Source of the DNA: Plotosus lineatus
Lineage: Eukaryota > Chordata > Actinopteri > Siluriformes > Plotosidae
DNA length: 64,000 nt
Assembly (NCBI GenBank): GCA_024760905.1
Contig: CM045733.1
Span: forward strand, 32,895,001-32,959,000
Direction of reading: 5' to 3'
Positions 1 to 12,260 of the stretch are shown piece by piece. The notes under the pieces are model-generated. The model was given only the letters and a program-made list of their open reading frames with translations. It was not told the origin of the DNA and did no database searches. Within the stretch, counting starts at the first letter, position 1. Each line of letters begins with the position of its first letter. The position numbers and the translations under genes are program-made.

Positions 1-776
1 TCCTAATACCATGTCATAAAATATTTCAATGGATGATCATGGACGATCTAATTTTCTTGGACATAACAGCAAACAGAACACATCCTTCATTATTTATTCT
101 ACTCCGTTATTATAGCAAGTGGTGGTCATGATGGTGCATGGTGCTAACCTAGGACTTCTTGTACTAAGGTGGATGTGCAGATGACTACACCATCTTGTTG
201 CCAAAGTCAAAACAGACAGGGTCAAAACCAGAAAAAAAAAACAGATGAAAAGATACTAAAAAGATATGAAATTGAAAACGTAGATCAAGGCAAAGGTCAT
301 AAGGGAGGAGACAATTCCATGTAAAAAAAGCTAGAAGAGAAAAATGTTTTTTTAATAACAGCAGTAGTAATGCACATAATGCTCTCCCTAATAAATGCCC
401 GACATCTGTTAAATAAGGGCTGAACCAAAAACCACTTGTGTTGCCTGTCAGCAAAGCTAAAGTGACACATAGGGATCAGTATCCACCGTAATTTGTCATT
501 GTTGTCACACTTGGTTCAAATTCTTAGCTGCTCATCAAATGGTTCATTTATTTCAACCATACTTTCACAGAATCTTACGAACATTATACTACTGTACACC
601 AATATTTTGTTTTTGTATCAAATTAAGTTTTGGGGTTTCCTAGAGCAAAACATGGACTTTGTCAGAACTCCAGCAGTGGCTTGCAATCATAAGGCCACAG
701 CTCCCACTACATCTGTAATGTTATGTATATTGAAATAATATACACAAAAGGTATTATATTGCATTGTATTAGATTT
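1..776. other. No recognised feature
   Basis: AT-rich sequence. Both strands carry only short open frames without recognisable domains. I see no repeat family, splice-supported exon or RNA gene. It may be intron or 3' flank of the TAFA2-like gene. Confidence 0.5.
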
Positions 777-1018
777 ATATAGTGCTCTTCCACACTGAAT
801 AGCATGCTCAAAGCGCTCCCCGGTGTCCCTGCGCTCCAGGCACCCATCGCCACCGTGCGGCACCAGTTATTGCGTTGTTCTATCCTTTTGATGCTGAGCA
901 CCAAGCAGGAAGCAACAACTTCCAAATTTTAACGTCTTATGGTATGACGCGGCCGGATTCGAACTCCGACCTTCCGGAGGATAAAGTGGACGCTCTACCA
1001 ACTGAGCTAAATCCCCGG
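777..1018 (-). mobile_element. tRNA-derived SINE, head plus body
   Basis: On the minus strand, 1018 to about 943 is tRNA-like. The A box TAGCTCAGTTGGTAGAGCG and the B box GTTCGAATCC are both present. The 3' acceptor half does not pair with the 5' end and the T stem has a bulge, so this is not a functional tRNA gene. The adjoining 777-942 stretch is more GC-rich than its surroundings and reads as the SINE body. The family name is not assigned. Confidence 0.6.
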
Positions 1019-1479
1019 TAAAAGGTAAAAGCATAACATGTGGGATTATAGATTTTAGAAACCCTATTTGAGGAGATCACATAATTTTTAAGCTTGTTTC
1101 ATGTGAAGATTTTACTGAGTTGGTGGTCACTGGAAATGTATAAACCACCATACCTGTTTATTTAGAACTTGATTAGAAGCCTGAAATAATTGGCTGGTAG
1201 CGTTATCAAGATGGCTGCCAAGTGGCAAGGCTTATCGTATTGAGAAATACGGTACAACCCAAAACTGAGATTGCATCAACACCCATGTGCATGAAAAAAG
1301 GTTAAAATTTTAGCAGAGCAAACAAGGCCATACTCTAGGGATCGATTCAGAATCAAAGATCGCTCACGAGCACAAACTGTCACCAAGCAGAAAACAGAAA
1401 ACACCTCCTGCTCAGGCTGCTGAGATACCCCACTTCCCAAAGGAAGCCATCCTATCTCACAATGCTAAAGAATCCCTTT

Positions 1480-1645
1480 AAAAGTTCTTGCATCCAGAAT
1501 TTGATCTGGACCATCCTCAAAAATTTAATGGGGTGTTTCTTTTTTTGAAAATCTGCATAAAACAGTCTTTTTTCATGATTCTGTTCACAAACACACAAAC
1601 CTAAAGAAAACATAACCTCCTTGGCAGAGGTAATAATGACTCAGA
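1480..1645. repeat. Dispersed repeat, first of a pair
   Basis: This stretch shares a 'cctccttggcagagg' end and a similar upstream layout with 29740-29912. Both look like the 3' end of a common fish interspersed repeat. The family is not assigned. Confidence 0.4.
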
Positions 1646-1754
1646 ATTGCAAGAGGGTTAAACTAGCTGTAAGATGCTACATATTCCCAAAGGGCGAGGT
1701 GGTTTAAATCTGTAGCAAACAGGAGGTGTGTAAGGAAACAAGAACGTGTCCTAG

Positions 1755-1975
1755 AATTGGTGGGAGGGTGCGCCTGGTGTCCTGACGGGGAAATACAGTG
1801 TCTAAAATCCAAAGACATGCACTGTAGGTTAATTGGCCGTTCTAAATTAGGGACTACAGATGGAAACTAGCTATAAGCTATAATCTGGTACAGTACATCT
1901 CTGTCTCTATGAGCTTAATGTTCCTGTACATTGTCCCTTAAATAAATAAATAAATAAATAAATAATACAGTACAC
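1755..1975 (+). mobile_element. SINE-C fragment
   Basis: It contains the SINE-C landmark 'aaagacatgcactgtaggtt' followed by 'aattggccgttctaaatt', and then a diverged region ending in an (AAAT)n run at 1939-1965. The tRNA-like head is missing and the 3' part differs from the other copies here. Confidence 0.55.
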
Positions 1976-2330
1976 GCATTCCGCATCCTCTTAGGCTTGC
2001 AAATTTTATTTTCTTTAATCTAACAGAACGTATGACATTCCCAGAATTAATAATAAACCTCTACACAACTGTACACTACTTCCAAGCACATTATTGTCTT
2101 GTTATAGAAATACAGTGATACCTCACTACTTCATGCTTCAGCTTCTGCGGCTTCAGTGCATCGCGGGTTTTTCAAAAATATTCATCGAAAAATTTTAAAA
2201 ATAAGGAAATTAAGGGAAAATAGGGGAAAGGTTAAGGAAAACAAGCCCAATTATGCAAAAAAAAAAAACCCTCCCAAAAAAACAAAAACAAAAACACAAC
2301 CCCAACTCCCCACCCAAAAAAAAAAAACTA

Positions 2331-2504
2331 CAGACGCTCCCCGACTTACGTTCATCCGTTTTACATTTTTTTGCTTTTACGTTTTTTTTTTCCCAAAAAA
2401 AAAGTCAAATTGGGGGTTTAGACATACCTACATAGTCTGCTGACGTAATGCGTCCATTGTTTACAAACGACAGACTGAACGTGCCCTTCCTTCTTCCCAG
2501 TTCA

Positions 2505-2579
<75 letters not shown>

Positions 2580-3126
2580 GTATATATATCAGTTATATAG
2601 CGTGTTACACTTGTGTTGTTTCAAGCAAGTAAACTACTTTCAGCAAGTGCACTACTTTTGGTATTGAGCACCTCACATGTTGTAAGCGTTGATTGGCTGT
2701 TTTAAGCTTCATGTAAAGTAAGCCGGCTCAGCTTCATGTAATATGACTCAGCTCAGCTTCATGTCATGTGACCATCCTTCGACCATCGGAACCATTTACA
2801 AGCAGAAAGATCGCATCAAAGAGAATGTTAAAGGCTATTTTTGATACTGTATTTGATATTTAATGAGTGAATTTGATTAAAATTTATCAATTTGAAATTA
2901 TTTTGTTTGAATTTAAATCATTTTAAATTAATGTTGATATTATTTGATATATTTGATATTATTTTACATTGTTATATTTATAATAATTGATTTAGGAGTG
3001 TTTTATGAGATACGGTAATGGTATTTATGGTTGTATAGTACATTATGAGCGTCACACGTCATACGTCACTGTAACAACTTACTTTCAAGGAACCAATTAA
3101 AAACGGGAGAAGTCGGGGAGCGTCTG
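2331..3126 (+). mobile_element. Tigger-like DNA transposon (type 2), nested
   Basis: The terminal inverted repeat CAGACGCTCCCCGACTTAC is mirrored by agtcggggagcgtctg at the right end, with TA on both sides (2329-2330, 3127-3128). Inside lie a (TA)n tract and, near 2780-2818, a remnant of a pogo/Tigger-type helix-turn-helix reading STIGTIYKQKDRI-like residues. The same remnant occurs in copies at 30087-31516 and 39210-40015. It sits inside the type 1 element and is therefore younger. Confidence 0.8.
2508..2589. repeat. (TA)n microsatellite
   Basis: Roughly 80 bases of TA dinucleotide with two TG interruptions, inside the type 2 Tigger-like element. The type 2 copy at 30087-31516 has a TA tract at the same relative place, so the repeat was seeded by the element. 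Confidence 0.9.
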
Positions 3127-3575
3127 TACTTATATTTTTATGTGAGGTGCGCATCTGAGTGTGTGTGCACGTGCATCTGTATGTGTGTGTATTTATATTT
3201 TCTTTACATCTTATGCATTATTTTTGAAAATTGTTCTTGTTATAAGCATTTATAGTGTTGAATATGTATTTATTGATATTACATACACATACATGTACGT
3301 ATACGTCAGTCGGGGGGGGGGGGGGGGTTCAACCCTACTTCAAGGAAATAGGTGGTCGTGGTGGGGTCTCAGTCACCATTAACCACAGAAAGTGAGGGAT
3401 CCCTGTACTACAGTCTTCAGATTCATATCATCTTTGTAAAGCGTGTTTAAAGGACTTGAAGAGTAAGTGTATAGCTTTCACATGACATGATTGCTGAGAT
3501 ACAGATTGAGAAAGATCTGCTTTTTGGTGTGTCAGTGGTAACAAATGAAAAGATTTGGACATGTCCTGTGTTATT

Positions 3576-4521
3576 CTTCTTTTACTTTCGGCTGCTCCCT
3601 TCAGGGGTCGCCACAGCAAATCATCCGCCTCCACCTCACCCTGTCCTCCGTATCTTCTTTTTTGACTCCAACGACCTTCATGTCTTCCTTCACCACATCC
3701 ATAAATCTCTTCTTTGGTCTTCCTTGAGGCCTTCTGCCTGGTAGTTCCAACCTCAGCATCCTACTGCCAATATACTCACTATCCCTCCTCTGTACATGTC
3801 CAAACCATCTCAATCTAGCCTCTCTGACTTTGTCTCCAAAACATCTTACGTGGGCTGTCCCTCTGATATACTCATTTCTGATCCTATCCATCCTCGTTAC
3901 TCCCAGAGAGAACCTCAACATTTTCATCTCCGCTACCTCCAGCTCTGCCTCCTGCCTTTTCCTCAGTGCCACTGTTTCTAATCCATACAACATCGCTGGC
4001 CTTACCACCGTCTTGTACACTTTTCCCTTCATTCTTGCTGACACTCTCCTATCGCACATCACACCGGACACTCTTCTCCAACCATTCCAGCCTGCCTGCA
4101 CGCGCTTCTTCACCTCTTTTCCACACTCTCCATTGCTCTGGATTGTTGAGCCTAAGTACTTAAAATCCTCCACCTTCGTTATCTCTGCTCGCTGTAACAT
4201 CACCGTTCCTCCTGGGTCCTTCTCATTCACACACATGTATTCTGATTTTCTGAGGCTAACCTTCATTCCTCTCCTTTCCAGGGCATACCTCCACCTCTCT
4301 AGATTTTCCTGCACTTATTCTCTGCTCTCACTACAGATCACAATGTCATCTGCAAACATCATAGTCCATGGGGAATCTTGTCTCACCTCGTCTGTCAGCG
4401 TGTCCATCACCATAGCAAACAAGAAGGGGCTCAGAGCTGACCCTTGATGCAGTCCCACCTCCACCTTGAATTCGTCGGTCACACCGACAGCACACCTCAC
4501 CACTGTCTTACATCTCTTTGT
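3576..4521 (-). mobile_element. RTE-clade LINE, 5'-truncated insertion
   Basis: This insertion is flanked by a 17-bp target-site duplication, acatgNcctgtgttatt (3559-3575 and 4522-4538, one mismatch). On the minus strand it carries the end of the reverse transcriptase and a 3' tail ending tggcgacccctgaagggagc-agccgaaag. The 5' truncation at 4521 is typical of target-primed reverse transcription. This tail is the partner of the SINE-A tail. Confidence 0.9.
3601..4503 (-). pseudogene. RTE reverse transcriptase, C-terminal part
   Basis: The reading frame starts at the truncated 5' end and contains the RT motifs GLHQGSALSPFLFAMVMD and MMFADDIVICSESRE, the active-site block with the FADD catalytic aspartates. 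It continues through YLGSTIQSNGECGKEVKKRV and RLRWFGHVQRR to the C-terminal end RMICCGDP. These are typical of RTE-clade LINE proteins in fish. Upstream parts (endonuclease and first RT blocks) are absent by truncation. A single TAA stop after SESRE, at about 4313, breaks an otherwise open frame of about 300 codons, so the copy is fairly young but dead. Confidence 0.9.
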
Positions 4522-4539
4522 ACATGACCTGTGTTATTA

Positions 4540-5411
4540 TGATTTATTATTACAGGATTTTAATGTATTGGGGTTAATTTTGTGCATTCTAGAAACTGTG
4601 TCTAAACCCATACATATACAGCAGAATAAAATATACTGTATCTAATGGACAGGAAATATCAATCCAATCCGAAGCATTTTTGACTATCTCTTAATGTATT
4701 GTGAAGTGCATTCTGACCTGTATCTAGTTTCCATCCGCTACCAAAGCTGATCCCGGTCAGAAGAGATCTGTCCCAAAGGTTATATGGGAAAGGAAAGGAG
4801 GAAACCGTATTAGTTTAATATTTCATAGAGAATGAAAGAAATGCCATCTATTGAGGTTTATGTGTTTTACCACCAGATCAATAAAAAAACCACCACAAAC
4901 AATGGCTGAAGAGATGTGCTGGATTTTAGACTGTTTAAGACTCCTTGGATCAATAATTAGGCTCCAGACAGGTTTGGTGTGGGAGCTTAAATAATTTATA
5001 TAATGTGGACAGAGACAAGCAAGAGCGAAGCCATACAGTCATCATAACCAGGACAAGGGCATCAGCATTGGCTTACGAATAAAAGGTTCTAATTAAAGCT
5101 GGTGTGTTTGCTTATTGGTTTTGTGAAGGTGTAAGATTGTTGTGGTGACATAATGAAAACCTTTTCTCATGTCAATAAAAGCTTCACACTTTTACTAAGA
5201 TGAAGTAGTTGTTGGCAGCAGATATGGTTTATGTTGATTTAGGATTTTTTTTTTTTTCGCTTTCAGTGATAAAACCAGGTTAAGGATGCTAATCGAATAA
5301 TGATTATGTGACACCTTTCATCAGTTACAGAAAACGTCACCATGTCAATGATTACATTTTGTGAACCGCGAATTAACAAGGTCTATCTGCCATTTCATTC
5401 AAGTAGCAGAT
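4540..5411. other. Repeat-poor noncoding stretch
   Basis: No transposon ends, SINE boxes or convincing open frames. The part around 4850-5110 is of normal complexity and could be a conserved noncoding element of the TAFA2-like locus. That is speculation from composition only. Confidence 0.35.
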
Positions 5412-6165
5412 TCTTCTTCTTTTCATTTCGACCGTTCCCTTCAGTGGTCGCTACAGCGAATCATCTGCGTCCAACTCACCCTATCCTCTGCATCTTCTTC
5501 TCTTACACCAACTAACTTCATGTCCTCCTTCACCACATCCATAAATCTCTTTGGTCTTCCTCTAGGCCTTCTACCTGGTAGTTCCAACCTCAGCATCCTA
5601 CTACCAATATATTCACTATCCCTCCTGTGTACATATTTCTCTACATGTAGGGGGCAGTGGTGGTCTAGTGGTATAGGGCGCTGGATCGCTGAGCCTAGGG
5701 TTGAGGGTTCGAGTCCCACTCTCCACAGGGTTGTCACTGCCCCCCCCCCCCCCCCAGTGCAGCTAACTGGGTTATCAAAGGTGGGCCATGTCTCTCACCG
5801 TCTATGGTGAGAGGCATGTTGAAGAACCATTGCTGACTTTCGTAAAGAGTAGCTACAAAGCCGTCAGCGTGTTTCTGTCCCTTGTTAAAAGGGTTGTGTC
5901 AGGAAGGCCATTCGACGTAAAAACCTATGCCAAAAATCAAACGTGCGAATCACTCGCTGTGGCGACTTCTGATAAAGGGAAAAAGCCAAAAGGAAATCTG
6001 TCTAATCTCCCTCCTCTGTACATGTCCAAACCATCTCAATCTAGCCTCTCTGACTTTGTCTCTAAAATATCTTACATGTGCTGTCCCTCTGATGTACTCA
6101 TTCCTGATCTGATCCGTCCTCGTTACTCCCAAAGACAACCTCAACATTTTCATCTCTCAATTCTT
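5412..6165 (-). mobile_element. RTE LINE 3' fragment interrupted by a SINE
   Basis: 5412-5634 and 6008-6165 are two halves of one RTE 3' end. Translated on the minus strand they give MLRLSLGVTRTDQIRNEYI, then YIGSRMLRLELPGRRPRGRP and MIRCSDH, matching the element at 3576-4521. Between them sits a complete SINE-A. Confidence 0.85.
5635..6007 (+). mobile_element. SINE-A, complete copy inside an RTE LINE
   Basis: It is bounded by a 16-bp duplication of LINE sequence, tccctcctNtgtacat (5619-5634, 6008-6023). It has a tRNA-like head with a B box (gggttcgagtccc), a run of 16 C at 5740-5755, the shared body (cagctaactgggttatcaaa ... ccattgctgactttcgtaaa), and tail A (ggttgtgtcaggaaggcc, then tcgctgtggcgacttctgat and aaaaagcc). 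Confidence 0.9.
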
Positions 6166-6687
6166 GGTTGATGATATATTTTTTTAATCCCTTTGCTCAT
6201 CTCATTAGCCTCAGACCATGTGGAACATCCAACTTACAAATCCCTGTGAGTTACAATATACATTCAATGTACATATTCGAATAGTCACAATAATATAAAC
6301 CTGTGATTTGTCTAAAATCTTTCAGATTGGCTTTTGTTGAAAACTTGAGATACCACCACAAACTTTTCAATCCATATTTTATTGAAATACCCGATTCCGC
6401 TTCTCAGTCACAACATATTCACTGATCTACTCGAAGACACTGCCATTACGAATTTAACGAATCATTACTATGGAGTAATTAGTGGAAACCATACAATCAT
6501 TTTTATAGCAATAAAATAAATTATCTGTGACAATTTGTAAAAATAATTATTTAAAAATAGCCCCTTTGCTCTATATTATCCCTGATGACACAGTGTTGAG
6601 TGTTGTGTTCTAGGTATCACAGACTGTCACTATATTGTGCCTAATTTGCGAAAGCAGTAAAGAATTTAAATCAAAACCTTTATTCAT

Positions 6688-7036
6688 CCATTCATTTGCC
6701 AAACCACTTTATCCTGCTAGCTACGCAGGGAGGATGGAGCCTATCTCAGCCTACATGTGGTGAAAGCAACTCACCAGGCCCACAATTGTAGTTGTGATAC
6801 AAAATCTTTGGTGCACATGTCAGATGACAATCTGGTGGTGCTCATGTCACCCCAACCTACGACTGCCAACACAACCATTGCTGGGAGTCTCTCAAAAACA
6901 TACTGACTACACACTGCCTGACTTTGATTAGAACAAAATTTCACAGTTCCATACCCCCACCAAGCTTGGGACTCAAACCCAGAACATTCGTTCTGAGAGG
7001 ATCACACTAACTAATAGGGCACCGCGCTACCCTCAA
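6688..7036 (-). mobile_element. SINE-C-like element, diverged
   Basis: Left end reads cattcatttgccaaaccact with a diverged 'cctatctcagcc' block; the right end is a tRNA-like head on the minus strand, with a B-box-like gggtttgagtccc at about 6967-6979. The middle differs from the other SINE-C copies. Confidence 0.55.
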
Positions 7037-7234
7037 TCAATCCAGTCATTTTTAAGTTGATAATAAATTGTTGTTTTAATAATTATTTATCAATACCAAC
7101 CAGCTTTCTGTACAATATCCCATATATAACCCAGTGTTGTTACATATAAAAGATCATTAGGTGATTAGTGATTAGTGGTGGGTGCAATGAACTTATTTTT
7201 AAATCAATAAAAAAATGTGAAAAATTATTTATTA

Positions 7235-7555
<321 letters not shown>

Positions 7556-7589
7556 TTAAAATGATAGCTTTATATCTTATATATTATAC

Positions 7590-7598
<9 letters not shown>

Positions 7599-7674
<76 letters not shown>
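7599..7674. repeat. (TA)n microsatellite
   Basis: About 76 bases of uninterrupted TA following a short GT run. It lies in the TAFA2-like intron, about 170 bases upstream of the third coding exon. Open frames across it are artefacts (poly Tyr-Ile). Confidence 0.95.
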
Positions 7675-7676
<2 letters not shown>

Positions 7677-8203
7677 TATATCTGCGATTACATGCCTTAT
7701 TTTTCATGTTGATCTTTAAAGCTACCTGGAGCCTGAAACACTTGATGGCTTGTTTTACATTAATAGTAGATGGTATTAGCTTTTTTTTTTTTTTAGCTTT
7801 CAGCAATTCACATTAGAGCAAAATAATCCCTTGTAATAAATCATTGTCTTGCATAAATCGGAGTAAAAGGTGCAATAGTTAAATATGTAGTGGAGATAAT
7901 GAAAAGGTTAAGCACTGATCATTTTATCAAGATTTCCTGCAGTGAGCACATTAGCACTATGCTTTAATTTGCAGGGAATGTCAGACACAAAATGTCATTG
8001 AATAGGTCAGACGGCACTGAGGGGCCCATCTGGGTGCGATCTAGTAGCTTTGTTCTCTGATTTCCTCCACTTTATTACATATTAACTCACAGTAGGGCAC
8101 ACAGCAAGTCAAAATAAAAATAATATATATATATATTAGTCCCAATGGCTTAAGGATTGACTGGCCGACTCTTTTGAATATGAGGCATCACTAAAATTGT
8201 ATA

Positions 8204-8677
8204 CAGGGATCCCTCGCTACTTCGGACTTCAATTCATGCGGCTTCGGTGCATCACGGTTTTTTTTAAATAAATAAATAAATAAACATTCATCAAATTAAA
8301 AAATAAGGAAATTAAGGAAGAATAGGGGGAAAAGTTAAGGAAAATGCCACAAAAACAAGGCCAATTATAGAAAAACAAAAACAAACAAAAACAACCCGAA
8401 ACCTCCCATCAAAACTATTTACATTGTTGTAAGGTGCGCATCTGAGTGCCAGCACATGCATCTGTATGTTTGTGTATTTATATTTTATTTACATCTTATG
8501 CAATATTTTAAATGTTTGTTATTATTAGCATTTATAGCATTGAATATGTATTTATTGATATTATATACACATATAAATGTACGTATACGTCAGTGTGTGG
8601 GGGTGATCTTACTTTGTTGATTTCGATGGTCACGTGGGAATCTGGGTCCCAATTAACCCCAGAGTGAGGGATCCCTG
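8204..8677 (+). mobile_element. Tigger-like MITE (type 1), uninterrupted copy
   Basis: It has terminal inverted repeats cagggatccctcgctactt and gagtgagggatccctg, with TA at 8202-8203 and 8678-8679. At 474 bp it is the intact reference for the split copy at 2113-3405. It has no coding capacity. It lies in the intron between the second and third TAFA2-like coding exons. Confidence 0.85.
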
Positions 8678-8679
8678 TA

Positions 8680-9770
8680 TATATATTATCATTCATTCAT
8701 TTCATGAAACTCTTAATCCTAATTAGGGTCGAGAGTGTTTGCAATCATAATATACATTGTTATAATGGGTGCATCAAATTCAGAATATATAATATACATA
8801 AAATAATTTTTTTTTAGCATATCATAATTTTAAAGCAAGCAGAATGCTAGTTAATATCATTATTATTTGTGTTCAACTTGATTGGCATTAACGTTGCAGT
8901 ACTTTATGCAAAACAAATGTATATATTTCCAATTAAAAGTTTTGAGTCGACACAAGGACTAAAATTCAATTGTGACATAGCACGTGTTCAACTGTGTGCC
9001 TTGAGTCCATTGGTTTCACTGAATGGATTGTAATTTATGACTCGTTGCCAACAAATTTGTAACAAATTGTAATGTTATCATCAAAGCATGGCTGAATCAA
9101 TTGCAAAATTCAGATAAAAATGTACAAACAACAAGCACCAAAAACTCTGATCACCACAATAGACCACATTCCTGTAAAGCTTATCAAATGTTGAAACTGA
9201 GAAAATTAAAAATAATTGAATAAATAAAAAATAAATCCTGGAATTTGATGGTAGCATCACACCTTTAAAACTTGGATAGTGATGATGTTCATACACGGCC
9301 TTTCTTTGCATGATGGAGCTGTAACCTACATTTGTGATTGTGCAAACTGAGCTCACAATGATTTCTGTATGTGTTCCTGAGCCACAACAGAGCCATGCCC
9401 GTTTTTAATTCAGGCTTCTCTTGCATTTCAGCCTTGTCCCTTCGGCACAGAAATTTCAACAAATTTCTGCAATATTGTGATGATACTGTGCACTGTACAT
9501 GACTAGATATCTAAAGTTCTTAAAATTTATCCTGATGTATCAGCCATGTTACCTACTAGTTGCCAATTAATCAACTTGGTTGTAAAATGCTCTCCCAGCC
9601 CATTCTATTTAATACCTCTTATTTGTTTTCGAACCAACTTTTTTTGAGATGTGCTGCTGCCCTCAAAATCAAAATGAAACAATATTTCTCAAGAAATAAT
9701 AAAATATCTCATTTTCAACATGTTTCTATTGAAAATAAAATGTGGGCTTGTCAAATTTGCAAACCATTGT
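8680..9770. other. Intronic sequence without recognised elements
   Basis: AT-rich intron of the TAFA2-like gene. I see no TIRs, SINE boxes or domain-bearing frames here. Confidence 0.5.
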
Positions 9771-9970
9771 CCGCCCATCCATTGCTGCATAATCTTGACA
9801 AAAGTCAGCAATGATTCTTTTCCACGTCTCTCACCAGCGACAGTAAGAGACATGGCCAGCCTTTGAGAACCCAACTTAGCTGCACTGGGGGTAGAGCAGT
9901 GACAACCGTTCTCAGTGGGGCTTGAAAGATTGGTAATCCAGCCCTTTATCACCGGGCCACCACTGCCTCT
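9771..9970 (-). mobile_element. SINE-A/B copy lacking its tail
   Basis: It is bounded by a 12-bp duplication, gcaaaNcattgt (9759-9770, 9971-9982, one mismatch). Head and body are present on the minus strand (ccagcctttgagaacccaac; agtcagcaatgattcttttc) but the 3' tail is replaced by about 30 unrelated bases, so its A or B type cannot be told. Confidence 0.75.
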
Positions 9971-10551
9971 GCAAAACATTGTGTACTCTTTTTAATTACA
10001 TTTTATATTGCGTTCAAACTTTTTTGTAATTGAGGTCGTACGAGTCAGAATATGAATCAATTGAAAATAGAGGGAATGGAATCCCACAAGCTTGATATTG
10101 CAGCATGTTGACAATGAGCAGAGTAAGACATATAATATTCCCACGTGGTGGGATGATGACCCCCCTACACACAATATGCTGGAATCTAAGAATAGCATCA
10201 AATATTTATGTTTGGTACAGTGATTTAAAAATAATTATAGATAAATTATATTGCAAAACATTTATAATATATGCTTCACTTTCAAAGAAATGCTTACATA
10301 TTTCACATTAAAAATATAATGATATATTTTCCTTTAATTAAAAATCGGAACTGGAGAAAATAAACTTGTTTAATGTTGTGCTAATTAAAACGAATGCATA
10401 GCACACATTAATTGGCTCTGTAAAGTTCTATTTATTTATGGGATGATGTGTACTTGGGAATAATTTCTTTCTTTTTTTAAACTCCTATATCACAGAATTA
10501 AATTTTTCTACACCAGACTCACTTTGTGGAGACACGCTAATTTAAATATCA

Positions 10552-10773
<222 letters not shown>

Positions 10774-11108
10774 TCATCTGCAAATCTGCAATAATGTTAT
10801 ATTTATGATATATATATATATATATATATATAATGTACTGATAAAAATTAAACTTTCATATATTTTAGATTCATTGCACACCAATTGAAATATTTCAGGT
10901 CTTTTATTGTTTTAATTCTGATGATTTTGGCATACAGCTCATGAAAACCCAAAATTTCCATCTCAAAAAATTAGCATATCATGGAAAGGTAGTCTAAACG
11001 AGTTATTAACCTAATCATCTGAATCAACCAATTAACTCTAAACACCTGCAAAAGATTCCTGAGGTTTTTAAAAACTCCCAGCCTGGTTCATTACTCAAAA
11101 CCGCAATC

Positions 11109-11823
11109 ATGGTTAAGACTGCCGACCTGACTGCTGTCCAGAAGGCCATCATTGACACCCTCAAGCAAGAGGGTAAGATACAGAAAGAAATCTCTGAGCG
11201 AATAGGCTGTTCCCAGAGTGCTGTATCAAGGCACCTCAGTGGGACGTCTGTGGGAAGGAAAAAGTGTGGCAGAAAACGCTGCACATGACCAGACCCCGAG
11301 GAAGATTGTGCAGAAGGGCCGATTCCAGATCTTGGGGGACCTGTGGAAGCAGTGGACAGTGGAGTCTGGAGTAGAAACATAGGCGTGCGCTGGTGTTGGT
11401 CCACTGTGTTTTATAAAGGGCAGGGTCAATGCAGCTAGCTATCAGGAGATTTTGGAGCACTTCATGCTTCCATCTGCTGAAAAGCTTTATGGAGATGAAG
11501 ATTTCATTTTACAGCACGACCTGGCACCTGCTCACAGTGCCAAAACCACTGCTAAATGGTTTACTGACCATGGTATTACTGTGCTCAATTGGCCTGCCAA
11601 CTCTCCTGACCTGAAGCCCATAGAGAATCTGTGGGATATTGTGAAGAGAAAGTTGAGAGACACCAGACCCAACACTGTGGATGAGCTTAAGGCCGCTATC
11701 GAAGCATCCTGGGCCTCCGTAACACCTCAGCAGTGCCACAGGCTGATTGCCTCCATGCCACGCCGCATTGAAGCAGTCATTTCTGCAAAAGGATCCCCGA
11801 CCAAGTATTCAGTGCATAACTGA
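11109..11823 (+). pseudogene. Tc1-like transposase, internally deleted
   Basis: Tc1 transposases cut and paste their own element. The start ATG opens a frame with the N-terminal helix-turn-helix (MVKTADLTAVQKAIIDTLKQ, then EISERIGCSQSAVSRHL). After about 60 codons the frame breaks, and roughly 300 bp carrying the first catalytic aspartate block is missing compared with the usual 340-residue protein. The C-terminal catalytic part reads on in another frame (11452-11823): ILQHDLAPAHSAK with the second D, WPANSPDLKPIENLW with the E, and the end PTKYSVHN. It cannot be active. Confidence 0.9.
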
Positions 11824-12260
11824 ACATAATTATTTGAGGGTTGACTTTTTTTGTATTAAAAACACTTTTTTTATTGGTCGGGTGAAATATGCAAATTTTT
11901 TGAGATAGGGATTTTTGTTTTTCCTTTACTTTTTTGCCAAAATTATCAATATTAAAACAATAAAAGGCTTGAACTACTTCAGTTGTGTGTAATGAATCTA
12001 AAATATATGAAAGTCGAATGGGGAGAAGCCATGGGAGACACACTGCTGACATGGAGGGCTCGTATCGGCTGTTTTGGACCAACAAAGCCGCGAATTTTGG
12101 ATAAATTGAAGATAATACATCTGTCGGGCTCCATGTGTGTGAAATACCTAAAAATGATGTTGGTGTTGTCCCTAATATTACACCTTGGCTCGAATTGTTA
12201 TGACATTGGAAAGGCGTATTACATGGCCAGAATCGATGTCTGCCAACGAGACAAACCAGA

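Larger units (their letters stand above)
2113..3405 (+). mobile_element. Tigger-like DNA transposon (type 1), split by another element
   Basis: Terminal inverted repeats read cagtgatacctcactactt (left) and, reversed, cagggatccctcacttt (right). Each end abuts a TA (2111-2112 and 3406-3407), as expected for Tc1/mariner-Tigger insertion. The interior matches complete copies at 8204-8677, 31581-32040 and 43586-44050, and is interrupted at a TA by the 796-bp element at 2331-3126. No transposase is encoded, so it is non-autonomous. Confidence 0.8.

Noticed and set aside
943..1016. A functional tRNA gene on the minus strand
   Set aside because: A and B boxes are present, but the acceptor halves do not pair, the T stem is bulged and the anticodon stem does not form. 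It is better explained as a SINE head.
3830..4447. A 205-codon plus-strand frame
   Set aside because: It is the antisense shadow of the RTE reverse transcriptase. Similar shadows exist at 5361-5810 and 26403-26780.
5308..5330. Possible last TAFA2 exon (AG followed by codons for V-S-H on the minus strand)
   Set aside because: The codons are not followed by a stop and the acceptor lacks a pyrimidine tract. The true last exon was not found.
9560..9814. An 84-codon plus-strand frame in the TAFA2 intron
   Set aside because: It runs from unremarkable intron sequence into a minus-strand SINE; there is no domain.
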